Positions 17,634 through 28,459 of a stretch of DNA of 64,000 nt are shown in pieces. This DNA is from Gammaproteobacteria bacterium. GTDB taxonomy: Bacteria; Pseudomonadota; Gammaproteobacteria; Pseudomonadales; Azotimanducaceae. Made by a program: the position numbers and the translations under genes. Each line of letters starts with the position of its first letter. Within the stretch, counting starts at the first letter, position 1. The notes beneath the pieces are model-generated. The model did not search any database. It had not been told where the DNA came from and saw only the letters and a list, made by a program, of their open reading frames with translations. The stretch covers positions 19,280 through 83,279 of the forward strand of contig VXLJ01000046.1 in NCBI GenBank assembly GCA_009841635.1. Reading direction: 5' to 3'.

Positions 17634-18293
17634 GTGGTTGTGACGTTACTTAGCAATCGTTTTACTTATCTAATACTGATTTTCGCGGTATTCCCGTTTT
17701 TAACGGGGTGTTCCTCAGCCTATATAGATCCTGATTTTGCTCAATTTAAGCAGACGCATAAAAAGGTGGCGGTCTTACCATTTCTGGTCAAGATTGATTC
17801 GAAACGACTGGGTGACGTAACGGTCAATGATATTGAAAATATGCAAAAAGAGCGAGGTTTTGAGTTTCAGAAACAGCTGCATGACCGGTATTTACGCAAT
17901 CAAAGACGTGGCAAGTACACCGTTGAATTCAAAGATGTCGCTCAGATTAACGAACTTTTAGAAGCGAAGAGCAATAATCATGATGCATATGAAACGCTTC
18001 ATTTGTTAACGAAACCAGAGTTATGCGAATTACTTGAGGTCGATTCAGTTATTGTTGTAAACCTTGAGTTGAGCAAACCGCTTGGCATGGCCACAGCAGT
18101 CGCAACCACGCTGTTAATTGGTACTGGCGCGACCGAACGTGCAGTTGCGAGCTTCGCCATATATGAAAGAGACTCTGGCGTACGTCTTTGGAGTTACGAT
18201 ACGTCAATGGATGGCATGATTTGGACGACATCAAACAGGCTCGTAAAGAGTTTGATTAAAGAAACCGCAAGGGAATTCCCATATCGTAGATAG
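17634..18293 (+). CDS. predicted lipoprotein, unknown function
   Basis: 219 residues from a GTG start. A signal peptide with hydrophobic core (LILIFAVFPF) ends in lipobox LTGC with Cys26. The mature region starts KKVAVLPFLVKID, a motif seen in TolB-N-like and other outer-membrane lipoproteins. It continues with a mixed alpha/beta domain, a glycine/alanine hydrophobic stretch (MATAVATTLLIGTGATE) and VASFAIYERDSGVRLWSYDTS. It resembles GNA1162/DUF799-type accessory lipoproteins in outline only. It is monocistronic, AT-rich, and located between the dead IS element and the macro/avidin pair. Lipoprotein call good, role unknown. Confidence 0.75.
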   Translation: MVVTLLSNRFTYLILIFAVFPFLTGCSSAYIDPDFAQFKQTHKKVAVLPFLVKIDSKRLGDVTVNDIENMQKERGFEFQKQLHDRYLRNQRRGKYTVEFKDVAQINELLEAKSNNHDAYETLHLLTKPELCELLEVDSVIVVNLELSKPLGMATAVATTLLIGTGATERAVASFAIYERDSGVRLWSYDTSMDGMIWTTSNRLVKSLIKETAREFPYRR

Positions 18294-18498
18294 CAGTGGA
18301 ATGCTGAACGCCAGCTGTACTTTTGACGTAAGGTGCGTGGTCAGCGGTTGGCAAACTCCTTGTGATTTTGAAATAGAAGAATCCTGTTCACAACTCAAAC
18401 TTTTGATAGCTAGCAACACCACTAGAGCGATGTAGGTTGTGTACCAAGCAAATCCACTACTAAAACGTGGAAGCTATGGCTAACGTTGTTGTATTTTC

Positions 18499-18998
18499 AT
18501 GAGAGTAGAACTCGTCTGCGCGGACATTTCTGAGCAAGACACTGATGCCATCGTAAATGCGGCCAACGGTGACTTAATGCCGGGCTCAGGCGTAAATGGC
18601 GCGATTCACGCTGGCGCAGGAATCGAACTTCAAGACGCTTTAAAAAGTTCGGTGGGTGCGAGACAGGGGACGCGGTGATAACCGAGGGGTTCAATCTCAG
18701 GTGTGGTTACATCATCCATACAGTCGGTCCGGTCTGGCATGGGGGTGCCATTGGCGAAGAAGCTTTATTAGCTAGATGCTATCAAACCTGCCTCGAGCTA
18801 GCGTGCCAGCATGGGTTGCATTCGATTTCATTCCCAGCTATTTCCACTGGCGTTTACGGTTATCCGCCGCATCTCGCCGTTCAGGTTGCAGTGAGAGAAA
18901 TTTATGCACACGCAAAAATTGATCGCGTACGCTTCGTCGTTTTTGATGATCGCACCTATGAGTTGTATCGTGAGGAGTTAGCGAAATGGAATGGATAG
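18499..18998 (+). pseudogene. macro-domain protein gene with a single-base frameshift
   Basis: The first part, from ATG 18499, reads VELVCADISEQDTDAIVNAAN, then GSGVNGAIHAGAG, the ADP-ribose-binding loop of macro domains. It runs into a TGA after about 58 codons. Shifting frame at the A5 run (18642-18646) restores the family sequence: KFGGCETGDAVITEGFNL, IIHTVGPVWHGG, then FPAISTGVYGYP and a normal C-terminus to 18998. One missing A, expected six, explains it. The domain would bind or hydrolyse ADP-ribose derivatives. It may be a pseudogene, a sequencing error, or less likely a frameshifting gene. It overlaps the avidin-family gene by 13 bp. Confidence 0.85.
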
Positions 18999-19330
18999 GC
19001 GTTTGGGAGAACCAAAACGGTTCACAGTTAACGATCAACTGTATTGACGCAACACAGTTCGAAGGATCGTTCGAATCGAAGAAAGGTCGCGCTGCGGAAG
19101 ATCAGAAGTATCCGGTTCAAGGAACAATCAATGACGAGTTGATTGGCTTTGTTGTCGACTTTGGCACCATTCACTCACTTGTAAATTTCAGCGGTCGGCT
19201 AACTGAGGATGGCGCGATTCACACGTTATGGGTGCTCGCGCGAGAATTCGCTGACGACGCCAAGACGAAGAAGACACAAGCTTGGAATTGTTTTACCGTG
19301 AATAGCGACGTCTTTCGGAAAATCGCTTAA
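18986..19330 (+). CDS. avidin/streptavidin family protein
   Basis: 114 residues that align along their length with the avidin beta-barrel. Biotin contacts by comparison with streptavidin: N9 and S13 (ENQNGS), F29-S31 (SFES, for Tyr43/Ser45), F59 for Trp79, S64 (IHSL), F68 for Trp92, W82 (HTLWVL) for Trp108, W100 (QAWN) for Trp120, and D108 (NSDVF) for Asp128. Thr90 and Asn49 positions are changed (Val66, Arg35). There is no signal peptide, unlike most avidins, so it is probably cytosolic. The ATG lies inside the 3' end of the macro-domain gene, overlapping by 13 bp, which suggests co-translation. Biotin binding is likely but affinity cannot be judged. Confidence 0.82.
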   Translation: MEWIGVWENQNGSQLTINCIDATQFEGSFESKKGRAAEDQKYPVQGTINDELIGFVVDFGTIHSLVNFSGRLTEDGAIHTLWVLAREFADDAKTKKTQAWNCFTVNSDVFRKIA

Positions 19331-19411
19331 GATTGCGTTGCGCGATGCCTTGCTATCGTGATTTACATTGAAAAAATCAATACGACGCGTGCCAACGACT
19401 TATACCTGTGC

Positions 19412-19417
19412 GATAAT
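19412..19417 (+). promoter_or_regulatory. possible -10 element for tRNA-Leu
   Basis: GATAAT lies 11 bp before the first base of the mature tRNA, a suitable place for a -10 box with a start point near 19424. The expected -35 region near 19389-19394 is a poor match. This is a weak prediction. Confidence 0.3.
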
Positions 19418-19427
19418 CGCGTTTCGT

Positions 19428-19514
19428 GCCTGAGTGGCGAAATTGGTATACGCGCTAGATTCAAAATCTAGTGGTGGCAACACCGTGAGAGTTCAAGTCT
19501 CTCCTCAGGCACCA
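19428..19514 (+). tRNA. tRNA-Leu (anticodon CAA)
   Basis: The acceptor arms GCCTGAG and CTCAGGC pair perfectly, and the 3' ACCA end is encoded. The anticodon stem CTAGA/TCTAG closes loop TTCAAAA, giving anticodon CAA (reads UUG). A long variable arm (GTGGCAACAC region) marks it as a class II leucine tRNA. GAGTTCAAGTCTC forms the T arm. Total 87 nt. It could serve as an island attachment site, but no flanking copy of its 3' end was noticed. Confidence 0.97.
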
Positions 19515-19516
19515 AC

Positions 19517-20233
19517 TTACTCCGGCATACTTTCGCCGTACGCCTTCATGAGCACTGGTCGTAAAACGCTCGTCCAAACGTCATAACCCGCTGCGTTCAT
19601 ATGTAGCTCGTCGCTGACTAGCAACGCGGGATTTACAGTGCCATCGTTTTGCAGCATCGGTGTCGCGGTATCCAGAAAACGCACGTGTTCATGTGTATTT
19701 GCGATTGCTTGGAGACCTTGGTTCACTTCCATCATGGTCGACCAGAGATGAGCACGCCGAATAGATGGTTTCACTGCAATGAAATAAACGTCGGTAGCTG
19801 GGAGCTTTGCTTGAAGGTGCGCCACAAAATCTTCATATTCAGCAAGAATCTCGTGAGCTTGTTTGCCAGCTGCCACATCATTGTCGCCTTCATACACTAA
19901 CACTGCTCGTGGCTTGTAAGGTGTAACAATGCGATCGCGATACATATTGAGTTCGAACATTTGAGAGCCACCGAAACCTCGATTGATCACGGTGAGCGGC
20001 GCCATATCCGCTGCTAGCGAGCGCCAGAACACAATGCTTGAACTGCCAACAAACAATATCGCGTTTTGCGGTGGTGGGTTTGCTTGATCGGCCGACTCAA
20101 ACCCTTTGATGGTCTCTTCCCACCGCTCGCGGGATTCTTCTATGGTTTGTGCGATGTAAACGACGCCGCTGCAAAGCGCGAGAACAATGAGAATTAACCG
20201 AATCGTACGAGTAGGCAGTGTTGATTGCGGCAT
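19517..20233 (-). CDS. SGNH/GDSL-type hydrolase, membrane-anchored or secreted
   Basis: 238 residues with an N-terminal hydrophobic segment at about 10-27 (uncleaved anchor or signal). SGNH blocks are: block I ILFVGSSSIVFW near 58-69 (nucleophile Ser in GSSS), block II INRGFGGSQM with Gly, block III VYEGDNDV with Asn, and block V DELHMNAAGY near 210-219 with the catalytic Asp/His. This esterase group often acts on acyl groups of lipids or polysaccharides in the cell envelope. The gene ends just 2 bp from the tRNA-Leu gene and is divergent from queA. Fold certain, substrate unknown. Confidence 0.88.
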   Translation of the reverse strand: MPQSTLPTRTIRLILIVLALCSGVVYIAQTIEESRERWEETIKGFESADQANPPPQNAILFVGSSSIVFWRSLAADMAPLTVINRGFGGSQMFELNMYRDRIVTPYKPRAVLVYEGDNDVAAGKQAHEILAEYEDFVAHLQAKLPATDVYFIAVKPSIRRAHLWSTMMEVNQGLQAIANTHEHVRFLDTATPMLQNDGTVNPALLVSDELHMNAAGYDVWTSVLRPVLMKAYGESMPE

Positions 20234-20276
20234 GTTTGCTAGATGTTGCTAAGAGCAGCAATGTTATTGCTCAATA

Positions 20277-22398
<2,122 letters not shown>

Positions 22399-22420
22399 CC
22401 CATTCATCGACTGTCGCTCA

Positions 22421-22426
22421 AGGAGG
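22421..22426 (+). promoter_or_regulatory. strong ribosome binding site for yajC
   Basis: AGGAGG six bases before the GTG at 22433, the best Shine-Dalgarno match seen in this part. It decides the GTG start and would compensate for the weaker start codon. Confidence 0.85.
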
Positions 22427-22432
22427 TTCCTA

Positions 22433-22738
22433 GTGGACTGGTCGCTCATCATTTTTTTGGTCGCGATGATTGCGATCTTCTACTTTCTCATCTTTCGCCC
22501 ACAGAGCAAGCGCCGCAAGGAACAGCAAGCGCTGATGGCCAGCTTGTCGGCCGGGGACGAAGTTGTGAGCATTGGCGGCATCATGGGTGAAATCGCTTCG
22601 GTTGAAGACGACTGGGTATTTGTAAAAGTCGCAGACAAAGTCGAATTGCGAATTCAGAAGGGTTCCATCGGTGCAACGCTTCCTAAAGGCACGCTAAGCG
22701 GTTTGCCTGCGCAGATCGAATCCAACAAGAAAGGCTAA
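22433..22738 (+). CDS. yajC: preprotein translocase accessory subunit YajC
   Basis: 101 residues, the normal length. One membrane helix at about residues 4-22 (LIIFLVAMIAIFYFLIF) is followed by the diagnostic RPQSKRRKEQQALMASL motif. A small soluble domain (GDEVVSIGGIMGEIASVEDDWVFVK) completes it. YajC associates with SecD-SecF at the SecYEG translocon. It starts at GTG behind an excellent AGGAGG. The TAA stop is immediately adjacent to the secD ATG, so the three sec genes are translated as a block. Confidence 0.97.
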   Translation: MDWSLIIFLVAMIAIFYFLIFRPQSKRRKEQQALMASLSAGDEVVSIGGIMGEIASVEDDWVFVKVADKVELRIQKGSIGATLPKGTLSGLPAQIESNKKG

Positions 22739-24685
22739 ATGCCAGACAACAGCGTTTTCGGCCAGAATCTCTTTGGTACGAGGACGCCAACGGATCAGCC
22801 GTATCGCTACAGTCTGTGGCGATACATCCTTGCGCTATTGATTCTCGTGTTAGGCGTGCTGTATGCGTTGCCTAACTTGTACCCGCCTGATCACGCTATT
22901 CAGATCGGCATCGATAACTCAACGGCTTCGCTAGGGCAGAAATCCGCTTCGCAGTTAACTAACTTGCTGGAAGATGCCGGTATTCCCGTAAAGATGGCGA
23001 CCGTCATCGAAAAAGGTACGGCTACCGAGGAAGATCGACGGATTCAGATCCATCTTGAATCGGAAAGCGATCAGATTCGTGCCAAAGATCTGCTCGAAAC
23101 CCGCCTGAATCCGGTGGGGATGGAGCGGCAATTCATCATCGCGCTTAATCTTGCACCGACCACGCCCAATTGGCTGCGGGATATTGGTTCAAAACCGATG
23201 ACCCTCGGCTTGGATTTGGCTGGCGGCATCCATTTCGTGTTGCAAGTCGATATGCAGAGCGCGCTCGATAAGCAACTGACGGATGAAGTCGAAAAGGCGA
23301 CATCGCAGCTGCGCGACGCCAATATCCGCTATCTCCCTGGGGATGAGTTTATTGTCGACGGCGCAGTGCAAATTGGCTTCGTTGACGCCAGTCGTCGCGA
23401 TGACGCCATGATCGAGCTAACGGAAACCTACGGCCCACCGTATTACCTCTTAGAAGAGATGGAGATTCAAGGGGCACCAGGGGTCCAAATCACGCTCACA
23501 GAAGAACGTCTTCGGGAAATCGAAGACGCGGCCATTGAGCAAAACCTCACGGGTTTACGCAACCGTGTGAATGAATTAGGGGTGGCCGAACCGCTGGTGC
23601 AGCGGCTTGGCAGCTCGCGAATCGTCATCGAATTACCTGGCGTACAAGACAGTTCAGAAGCCAAGCGCATTCTCGATAAATTCGCCACGCTGGAGTTTCG
23701 ACTTGAAGCAAATTCGAACGACCGCCCGTCACAGATCGAAGTGATGCCGTACGAAGGTATTGACGTGCGCTTGCTAAAAGAAGTCATTGTGTCTGGCGAC
23801 CATGTGGTGAATGCGCAGCAGGGTCGCGATCCGGAAACGTCCGCACCACAAGTGAACATGGAATTCGACGGCATCGGCGGGCAACTGATCAATGACGCGA
23901 CTGCGCCGAACATAGGTCGTCGCATGGGCATCATCTTTATCGAACAGCGACCTGTGGTCGTAACTGACTATGTCGATGGCGAGCGGGTTGAAAGCACCAA
24001 AATCGAAACCACCCGTAGGGTTATCAGCGTGGCGACGATTCAGGGCGCGCTGTCCTATCGATCACGAATCACTGGCATCACAGTCCGCGAGGCGCGCGAG
24101 CTAGCGTTGTTGCTGCGTGCCGGTGCGCTCGCCGCGCCCATGTACTTCGTCGAAGAGCGCACGATTGGTGCGTCGCTGGGAGAAGAGAACATCGACCGCG
24201 GCATGCTCGCGGTAGTGGTCGGTTTGGTTCTCGTGCTGGTATTCATGGTCAGCTACTACAAGATATTCGGGTTGATCGCAGACATTTGTTTGACCATGAA
24301 CATGATCGTGCTTGTCGCGTTGTTGTCTGCGCTTGGTGCGACGCTTACGTTGCCTGGGATTGCTGGGATCGTGCTCACGGTAGGTATGGCCGTCGACGCC
24401 AATGTTCTGATCTTTTCGAGGATTCGGGAGGAGCTAAAACGTTCCGCGCCCGCAGTCGCGATCAAGAATGGCTACGACCGCGCTTTTGTGACCATCTTGG
24501 ATGCCAACATCACAACGCTGTTCGTTGCTTTGATCTTATTGGCGATTGGTAGCGGTCCAGTAGCGGGATTCGCGGTGACGCTGTCCATTGGCATTGTCAC
24601 CTCTATGTTCACATCCATCTTTGTGTCACGGGGATTAGTGCACCTCGTTTACGGCAATCGCGCAGTGCGCAAGGTCTGGATATGA
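22739..24685 (+). CDS. secD: protein translocase subunit SecD
   Basis: An RND-type proton-driven factor that pulls preproteins from SecYEG into the periplasm. 648 residues. A first membrane helix (about 27-45) leads to a large periplasmic region. MTLGLDLAGGIHFVLQVD near 153-170 is the SecD D1 motif, and GLRNRVNELGVAEPLVQRLG near 271-290 belongs to P1. The five C-terminal helices begin near 455 and include VGLVLVLVFMVSYYKIFG, and AVDANVLIFSRIREELKR near 558-575. The start abuts yajC and the end overlaps secF by 4 bp. Confidence 0.97.
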   Translation: MPDNSVFGQNLFGTRTPTDQPYRYSLWRYILALLILVLGVLYALPNLYPPDHAIQIGIDNSTASLGQKSASQLTNLLEDAGIPVKMATVIEKGTATEEDRRIQIHLESESDQIRAKDLLETRLNPVGMERQFIIALNLAPTTPNWLRDIGSKPMTLGLDLAGGIHFVLQVDMQSALDKQLTDEVEKATSQLRDANIRYLPGDEFIVDGAVQIGFVDASRRDDAMIELTETYGPPYYLLEEMEIQGAPGVQITLTEERLREIEDAAIEQNLTGLRNRVNELGVAEPLVQRLGSSRIVIELPGVQDSSEAKRILDKFATLEFRLEANSNDRPSQIEVMPYEGIDVRLLKEVIVSGDHVVNAQQGRDPETSAPQVNMEFDGIGGQLINDATAPNIGRRMGIIFIEQRPVVVTDYVDGERVESTKIETTRRVISVATIQGALSYRSRITGITVREARELALLLRAGALAAPMYFVEERTIGASLGEENIDRGMLAVVVGLVLVLVFMVSYYKIFGLIADICLTMNMIVLVALLSALGATLTLPGIAGIVLTVGMAVDANVLIFSRIREELKRSAPAVAIKNGYDRAFVTILDANITTLFVALILLAIGSGPVAGFAVTLSIGIVTSMFTSIFVSRGLVHLVYGNRAVRKVWI

Positions 24686-25596
24686 ACTTCACGATCGACT
24701 TCATGGCGCATCGCCATATCGCCACTGCAATGTCTGGCTTGCTGTTGATTGCGTCGGTGGTCGCGTTCATATGGCTGGGTATCAATCGCGGGTTGGATTT
24801 CACTGGTGGGGTGCTTGTTGAACTCGCGTTTGAACGACCCGTAGACACGGTGAATGTGCGCAATCTGCTAGCTACCGAAGGTTTTGGCAATGCGCTTGTT
24901 CAGAGTACTGGCAGCGAAACGGAGGTGCAGATTCGCGTACCGCCAGTCCCAGGTGTCGATCAATCCACCGTTGGCGATCGCATCCAAGAGGCTCTAGTCC
25001 AAAGCATCGGTTCCGTTGATTTACGGCGATCGGAATTTGTTGGACCAACCGTCGGCGAAGAACTGACCGAAGATGGTGGTCTTGCGCTCTTGGTGGCGCT
25101 TGGCTTAGTGCTGGTTTACATCATGTTCCGCTTCACGGGTAAGTTCGCTATTGGTGCCGTTGCTGCGCTAATGCATGACGTGGTTATTGTCGTGGGGTTG
25201 TTCTGTATGTTCGGCTGGACGTTCAATCTACCGGAATTAGCGGCATTGCTCGCCGTGATTGGCTATTCCCTGAATGACACCATCGTTGTGTCGGACCGCA
25301 TTCGTGAGAACTTTCGGACGGTGCGCAATCGCAATGCCATTGACATCATCAATCGCTCACTGAACCAAATGCTCGGTCGAACCTTGGTGACGTCTTTAAC
25401 AACGTTGCTGGTATTGCTGGCATTGCTCATCGCAGGCGGCGAGCAGATCGCGGGATTCGCAACGGCCTTGACGATTGGTGTCGTTATCGGCACATATTCG
25501 TCTATTTATGTTGCGGCGAACCTATTGCTCATGCTAAACGTCACGAGCGAAGATCTGAAATTGCCCGTCAAAGAGGGCGAAGGGTCGACCGTCTAG
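24682..25596 (+). CDS. secF: protein translocase subunit SecF
   Basis: 304 residues, partner of SecD. The N-terminal helix (about 13-33) and the motif GLDFTGGVLVELAFE near 39-53 are typical. Family landmarks continue with VGPTVGEELTEDG near 117-129, ALMHDVVIVVGLF near 160-172, and the helix GYSLNDTIVVSDRIRENFR near 194-212, then NQMLGRTLVTSLTTLL near 232-247. The start overlaps the secD stop by four bases (ATGA). It ends the queA-secF unit; the next gene is convergent and only 5 bp away. Confidence 0.97.
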   Translation: MNFTIDFMAHRHIATAMSGLLLIASVVAFIWLGINRGLDFTGGVLVELAFERPVDTVNVRNLLATEGFGNALVQSTGSETEVQIRVPPVPGVDQSTVGDRIQEALVQSIGSVDLRRSEFVGPTVGEELTEDGGLALLVALGLVLVYIMFRFTGKFAIGAVAALMHDVVIVVGLFCMFGWTFNLPELAALLAVIGYSLNDTIVVSDRIRENFRTVRNRNAIDIINRSLNQMLGRTLVTSLTTLLVLLALLIAGGEQIAGFATALTIGVVIGTYSSIYVAANLLLMLNVTSEDLKLPVKEGEGSTV

Positions 25597-25601
25597 TCAA
25601 G

Positions 25602-26390
25602 TTAGCCTGCAGTTTGTGCGGCGGTCACTGACTGACCTTTAGCCGCGTGTTTGGCAAGGACACTCACGATTTTGCGTTGCACGAAGGTGTTGCCAGCGAC
25701 GAGTCCTTGATCGGACTGCACGTACTCGCCACCATCTAGCGCCGTCGCAAATCCGCCTGCCTCGCGATTGAAGAGGCGCGCTAACTGAAAGTGGCCCTCG
25801 GACACTGCACTTACGCATACTGCATCAAATCGACCGCTTGCAGTATTGGCGATGTCGATGCCTAAACACCCGCTGATGCGTTCGGCAACTGGGAGTTCTT
25901 TATACGCAGAAAGATGAAGTTGGTCGTCGCACGCCACCACCGCGCTTTGAAGCGACCTGGTATCGCTGGTCCGCATGCGCCCATCATTGCTAAAGCAGCC
26001 TTCATCTAGCGTTGCGTGATAGTTGCCATCACGGAAGTGATCGACAATCAAACCATAGCGCAGGCGATTTTGATGCGTGATTGCAATCATCGAACAAAAT
26101 TGATCCACGCGTCGCATGAAGTTCAAGCGACCATCGATGGGTTCGATGAACCAACGGGTTTCTGCAGCTGAAGAGCCGCTAAAGGCATTGAATTCGCACA
26201 CCTCGTGTTCAGGATATGAACGCTGTATTAACCTTGTGATGGATCGCATAAACCGATCGTGCGTTCGCCGAAAATACTCCTGTTGAGCAGTCGACGCAGC
26301 GCGGGACGCAGGCGCTTGCGCGGCGCGCACCATGACTTCGTGGCCAGCATTGCGAACCACTTGGGTCGCAAATCTCAGGATTGGGTGCAT
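25602..26390 (-). CDS. suhB: SuhB/inositol-monophosphatase homologue lacking catalytic residues
   Basis: 262 residues. Position (divergent from trmJ, after secF) and overall sequence indicate the suhB orthologue: MHPILRFATQVVRNAG at the start, RSYPEHEV, FIEPIDGRLNF and NREAGG. The metal-binding signature is broken. The Glu-Glu pair after the PEH motif is replaced (FSGSSA, 70-75), the DPxDGTxNF motif is E83-PIDGR-LNF, and the WD of the C-terminal motif is H200-F201. Phosphatase activity is therefore unlikely. In E. coli, SuhB also works with NusA in rRNA antitermination, a role not needing catalysis, and this protein may keep only that. High confidence in family, moderate in role. Confidence 0.85.
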   Translation of the reverse strand: MHPILRFATQVVRNAGHEVMVRAAQAPASRAASTAQQEYFRRTHDRFMRSITRLIQRSYPEHEVCEFNAFSGSSAAETRWFIEPIDGRLNFMRRVDQFCSMIAITHQNRLRYGLIVDHFRDGNYHATLDEGCFSNDGRMRTSDTRSLQSAVVACDDQLHLSAYKELPVAERISGCLGIDIANTASGRFDAVCVSAVSEGHFQLARLFNREAGGFATALDGGEYVQSDQGLVAGNTFVQRKIVSVLAKHAAKGQSVTAAQTAG

Positions 26391-26440
26391 TTCAAAATTC
26401 TAGTGGTGGTTATGACCTAACTACCGAACGGAGCAAAACC

Positions 26441-27154
26441 ATGGAAATTCGCATTGTGCTTGTCGAGCCATCGCACCCCGGCAATATCGGGGCCGCGGCG
26501 CGTGCTATGAAGACCATGGATTTGGCTTCCTTGCACCTGGTGAATCCGCTGCGCTTTCCAGATCCACAAGCTGATTGGCGCGCTGCGGGGGCCTTGGATG
26601 TCGTGGCGTCAGCGCAAGTACACGCTAGCTTGAATGATGCCATTGGCGACTGCGCCTTCGTCGCTGGAACAAGCGTTCGTGACCGACATATCCCATGGAC
26701 CGTGAAAGATGTTGCAGATTTTGCGCAGGATGTCGCAAGCATGCCTGAAGCTGCAAAACCCCTCGCGATATTGTTCGGTCGCGAGAACAATGGGTTGGCG
26801 AACGATGAGTTGGCGCAGTGCAACGTCCATGTCCGAATTCCGTCATCGTCGATATACGGCTCGCTCAATCTTGCCATGGCCGTGCAATTGGTCGCGTATG
26901 AACTTTTCAAGGCTAGAGGGCAAGTTCAGGTCAGGAGCGCATGGGATCGAGCACATGCAACCAATGCGGAAGTGGTTGCCATGTACGACCATCTGGATCG
27001 GATGTTGCACAAAATCGGTTTTTTTGATCCTGGCGCACCTCGTACTGCATTTACGCGTTTGCAACGGATGTTTAGTCGCATCGAGCTTGACGAAACTGAA
27101 GTCCAAATACTGCGTGGTGTATTTACGCATGTGGAACAGCGCCTTAAAAGTTAA
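26441..27154 (+). CDS. trmJ: tRNA (cytidine/uridine-2'-O-)-methyltransferase TrmJ
   Basis: A SPOUT-class methylase for position 32 of the anticodon loop. The chosen ATG (26441) has GGAG ten bases upstream and gives MEIRIVLVEPSHPGNIGAAARAM, the family N-terminus; a longer frame from 26381 adds twenty unrelated residues. 237 residues. The SAM-knot motifs are LFGRENNGLANDEL near 111-124 and SIYGSLNLAMAVQLVAYEL near 137-155. A C-terminal extension with ARTAFTRLQRMFSR is typical of proteobacterial TrmJ. It is divergent from suhB, as in E. coli and Pseudomonas, and precedes iscS. Confidence 0.96.
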   Translation: MEIRIVLVEPSHPGNIGAAARAMKTMDLASLHLVNPLRFPDPQADWRAAGALDVVASAQVHASLNDAIGDCAFVAGTSVRDRHIPWTVKDVADFAQDVASMPEAAKPLAILFGRENNGLANDELAQCNVHVRIPSSSIYGSLNLAMAVQLVAYELFKARGQVQVRSAWDRAHATNAEVVAMYDHLDRMLHKIGFFDPGAPRTAFTRLQRMFSRIELDETEVQILRGVFTHVEQRLKS

Positions 27155-27274
27155 AGTGACTGGTATACGACGCGGCGATGAATGCAAACGTCGAGCCATG
27201 CCTAATGCACTGCCCGTCCTAAAATTGAAGTTGAATAGCAATCTCACCCGCAGTTTTATTGCGGCACCGCTAAT

Positions 27275-28459
27275 TTGAATGTCAGTTCTCCGCGCGTCCG
27301 CGCGGTCTATCTCGATTACGCCGCGACGACACCTGTTGACCCACGGGTAGCCCATCGCATGAGTAAATGTCTCATGTTCGACGGTGATTTTGGCAATCCA
27401 GCCTCGTCATCTCACGTATTTGGCTGGGAAGCTGAAGAGCACGTTGAAAACGCCCGTGTGCAACTTGCGGAGTTGCTTCACGCCGATCCGCTTGAGATCG
27501 TTTGGACATCGGGCGCTACCGAATCGGACAACCTAGCGTTGAAAGGTTTAGCGGATCACTACGGTGCCGGCCATATCGTGACCAGCAGTTACGAACACAA
27601 GGCTGTGCTGGACACCTGTAAGTACTTGGAAAGCAAAGGTTTTCGAGTGACGTACGTAGTGCCTGATGCGGCTGGGCTGGTGCAGCCGTCAGCCGTGGCA
27701 GCCGCGCTTGAAGATGACACCTTCGTGGTGTCGGTGATGCATGTCAATAACGAAATTGGCGTAGTTAATGACATTGGCGAAATTGGCCGTATATGTCGTG
27801 AAAATCAAGTGTTTCTGCATGTCGATGCCGCTCAAAGTGTCGGCAAGGTACCGCTTGATGTTGGTGCGATGAACATCGACATGCTCAGTATTTCTGGGCA
27901 CAAGATTTACGGCCCGAAAGGGATCGGCGCACTGTATGTGCGTCGCTCAGGCAATATCCCACTCAAGGCGATCATCCATGGCGGGGGACACGAACGTGGT
28001 ATGCGATCCGGGACATTGGCTACCCACCAGATCGTTGGGATAGGTGTCGCCGCAAGCATTTGTTCAGATGAACTAGATCGCGAAGCACCTCGGTTATTGC
28101 AGCTGCGAGAACGCTTGTGGTCGCATTTGAAACAAATACCGAATGTATCGCTCAATGGTTCGGAAACACATCGCATTCCTGGCTTAATAAATGTTGGTTT
28201 TAGCGGCGTGGATGGCGAAGCTTTGCTCATGGCTTTGGACGACGTCGCAGTGTCCTCTGGTTCTGCTTGCACATCGGCCACCGTAGAGCCGTCCTATGTT
28301 TTGCGCGCGATTGGCGTCGAGGATAGTTTGGCGGCTGCTTCGTTGCGTTTTACGGTGGGTCGTTTCACGACCGAAGAAGAGATCGATTTTGTAGGTATGC
28401 GCGTCGCCGACGTCGTGCAAACCTTACGCGCGCAACGCGACGTAGCAGCGTCGATCTAA
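27275..28459 (+). CDS. iscS: cysteine desulfurase (IscS type), isolated from the isc cluster
   Basis: A PLP enzyme converting cysteine to alanine and enzyme-bound persulfide for Fe-S clusters, thiolated tRNA and cofactors. 394 residues. [14 protein letters not shown] is at the N-terminus, [12 protein letters not shown] near 71-82, and [10 protein letters not shown] near 185-194. The PLP lysine is in [14 protein letters not shown] near 209-222, and the active Cys loop is [17 protein letters not shown] near 328-344. Only a TTG (27275) can start this frame, without a visible ribosome binding site. IscR, IscU, IscA, HscBA and ferredoxin, usual neighbours here, are absent; ndk follows after 128 bp. 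Confidence 0.95.
   Translation: MNVSSPRVRAVYLDYAATTPVDPRVAHRMSKCLMFDGDFGNPASSSHVFGWEAEEHVENARVQLAELLHADPLEIVWTSGATESDNLALKGLADHYGAGHIVTSSYEHKAVLDTCKYLESKGFRVTYVVPDAAGLVQPSAVAAALEDDTFVVSVMHVNNEIGVVNDIGEIGRICRENQVFLHVDAAQSVGKVPLDVGAMNIDMLSISGHKIYGPKGIGALYVRRSGNIPLKAIIHGGGHERGMRSGTLATHQIVGIGVAASICSDELDREAPRLLQLRERLWSHLKQIPNVSLNGSETHRIPGLINVGFSGVDGEALLMALDDVAVSSGSACTSATVEPSYVLRAIGVEDSLAAASLRFTVGRFTTEEEIDFVGMRVADVVQTLRAQRDVAASI

Noticed and set aside
18499-18998. Programmed frameshift in the macro-domain gene
   Set aside because: The run is only five As with no obvious downstream stimulatory structure or internal ribosome site; a mutation or read error is simpler. Kept only as a possibility.
19428-19514. 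tRNA-Leu as an integration site of an element
   Set aside because: No integrase gene and no repeated tRNA 3' end were seen in the window.
23467-23934. Open frame of 155 codons on the minus strand inside secD
   Set aside because: It lies antisense to a well-supported gene, is Ser/Arg rich without a family match, and reflects codon bias of secD.
26709-27278. Plus-strand frame of 189 codons overlapping trmJ
   Set aside because: Shifted-frame shadow of trmJ; composition rich in Cys/Trp/Arg, no domain, and it ends in the intergenic gap before iscS.
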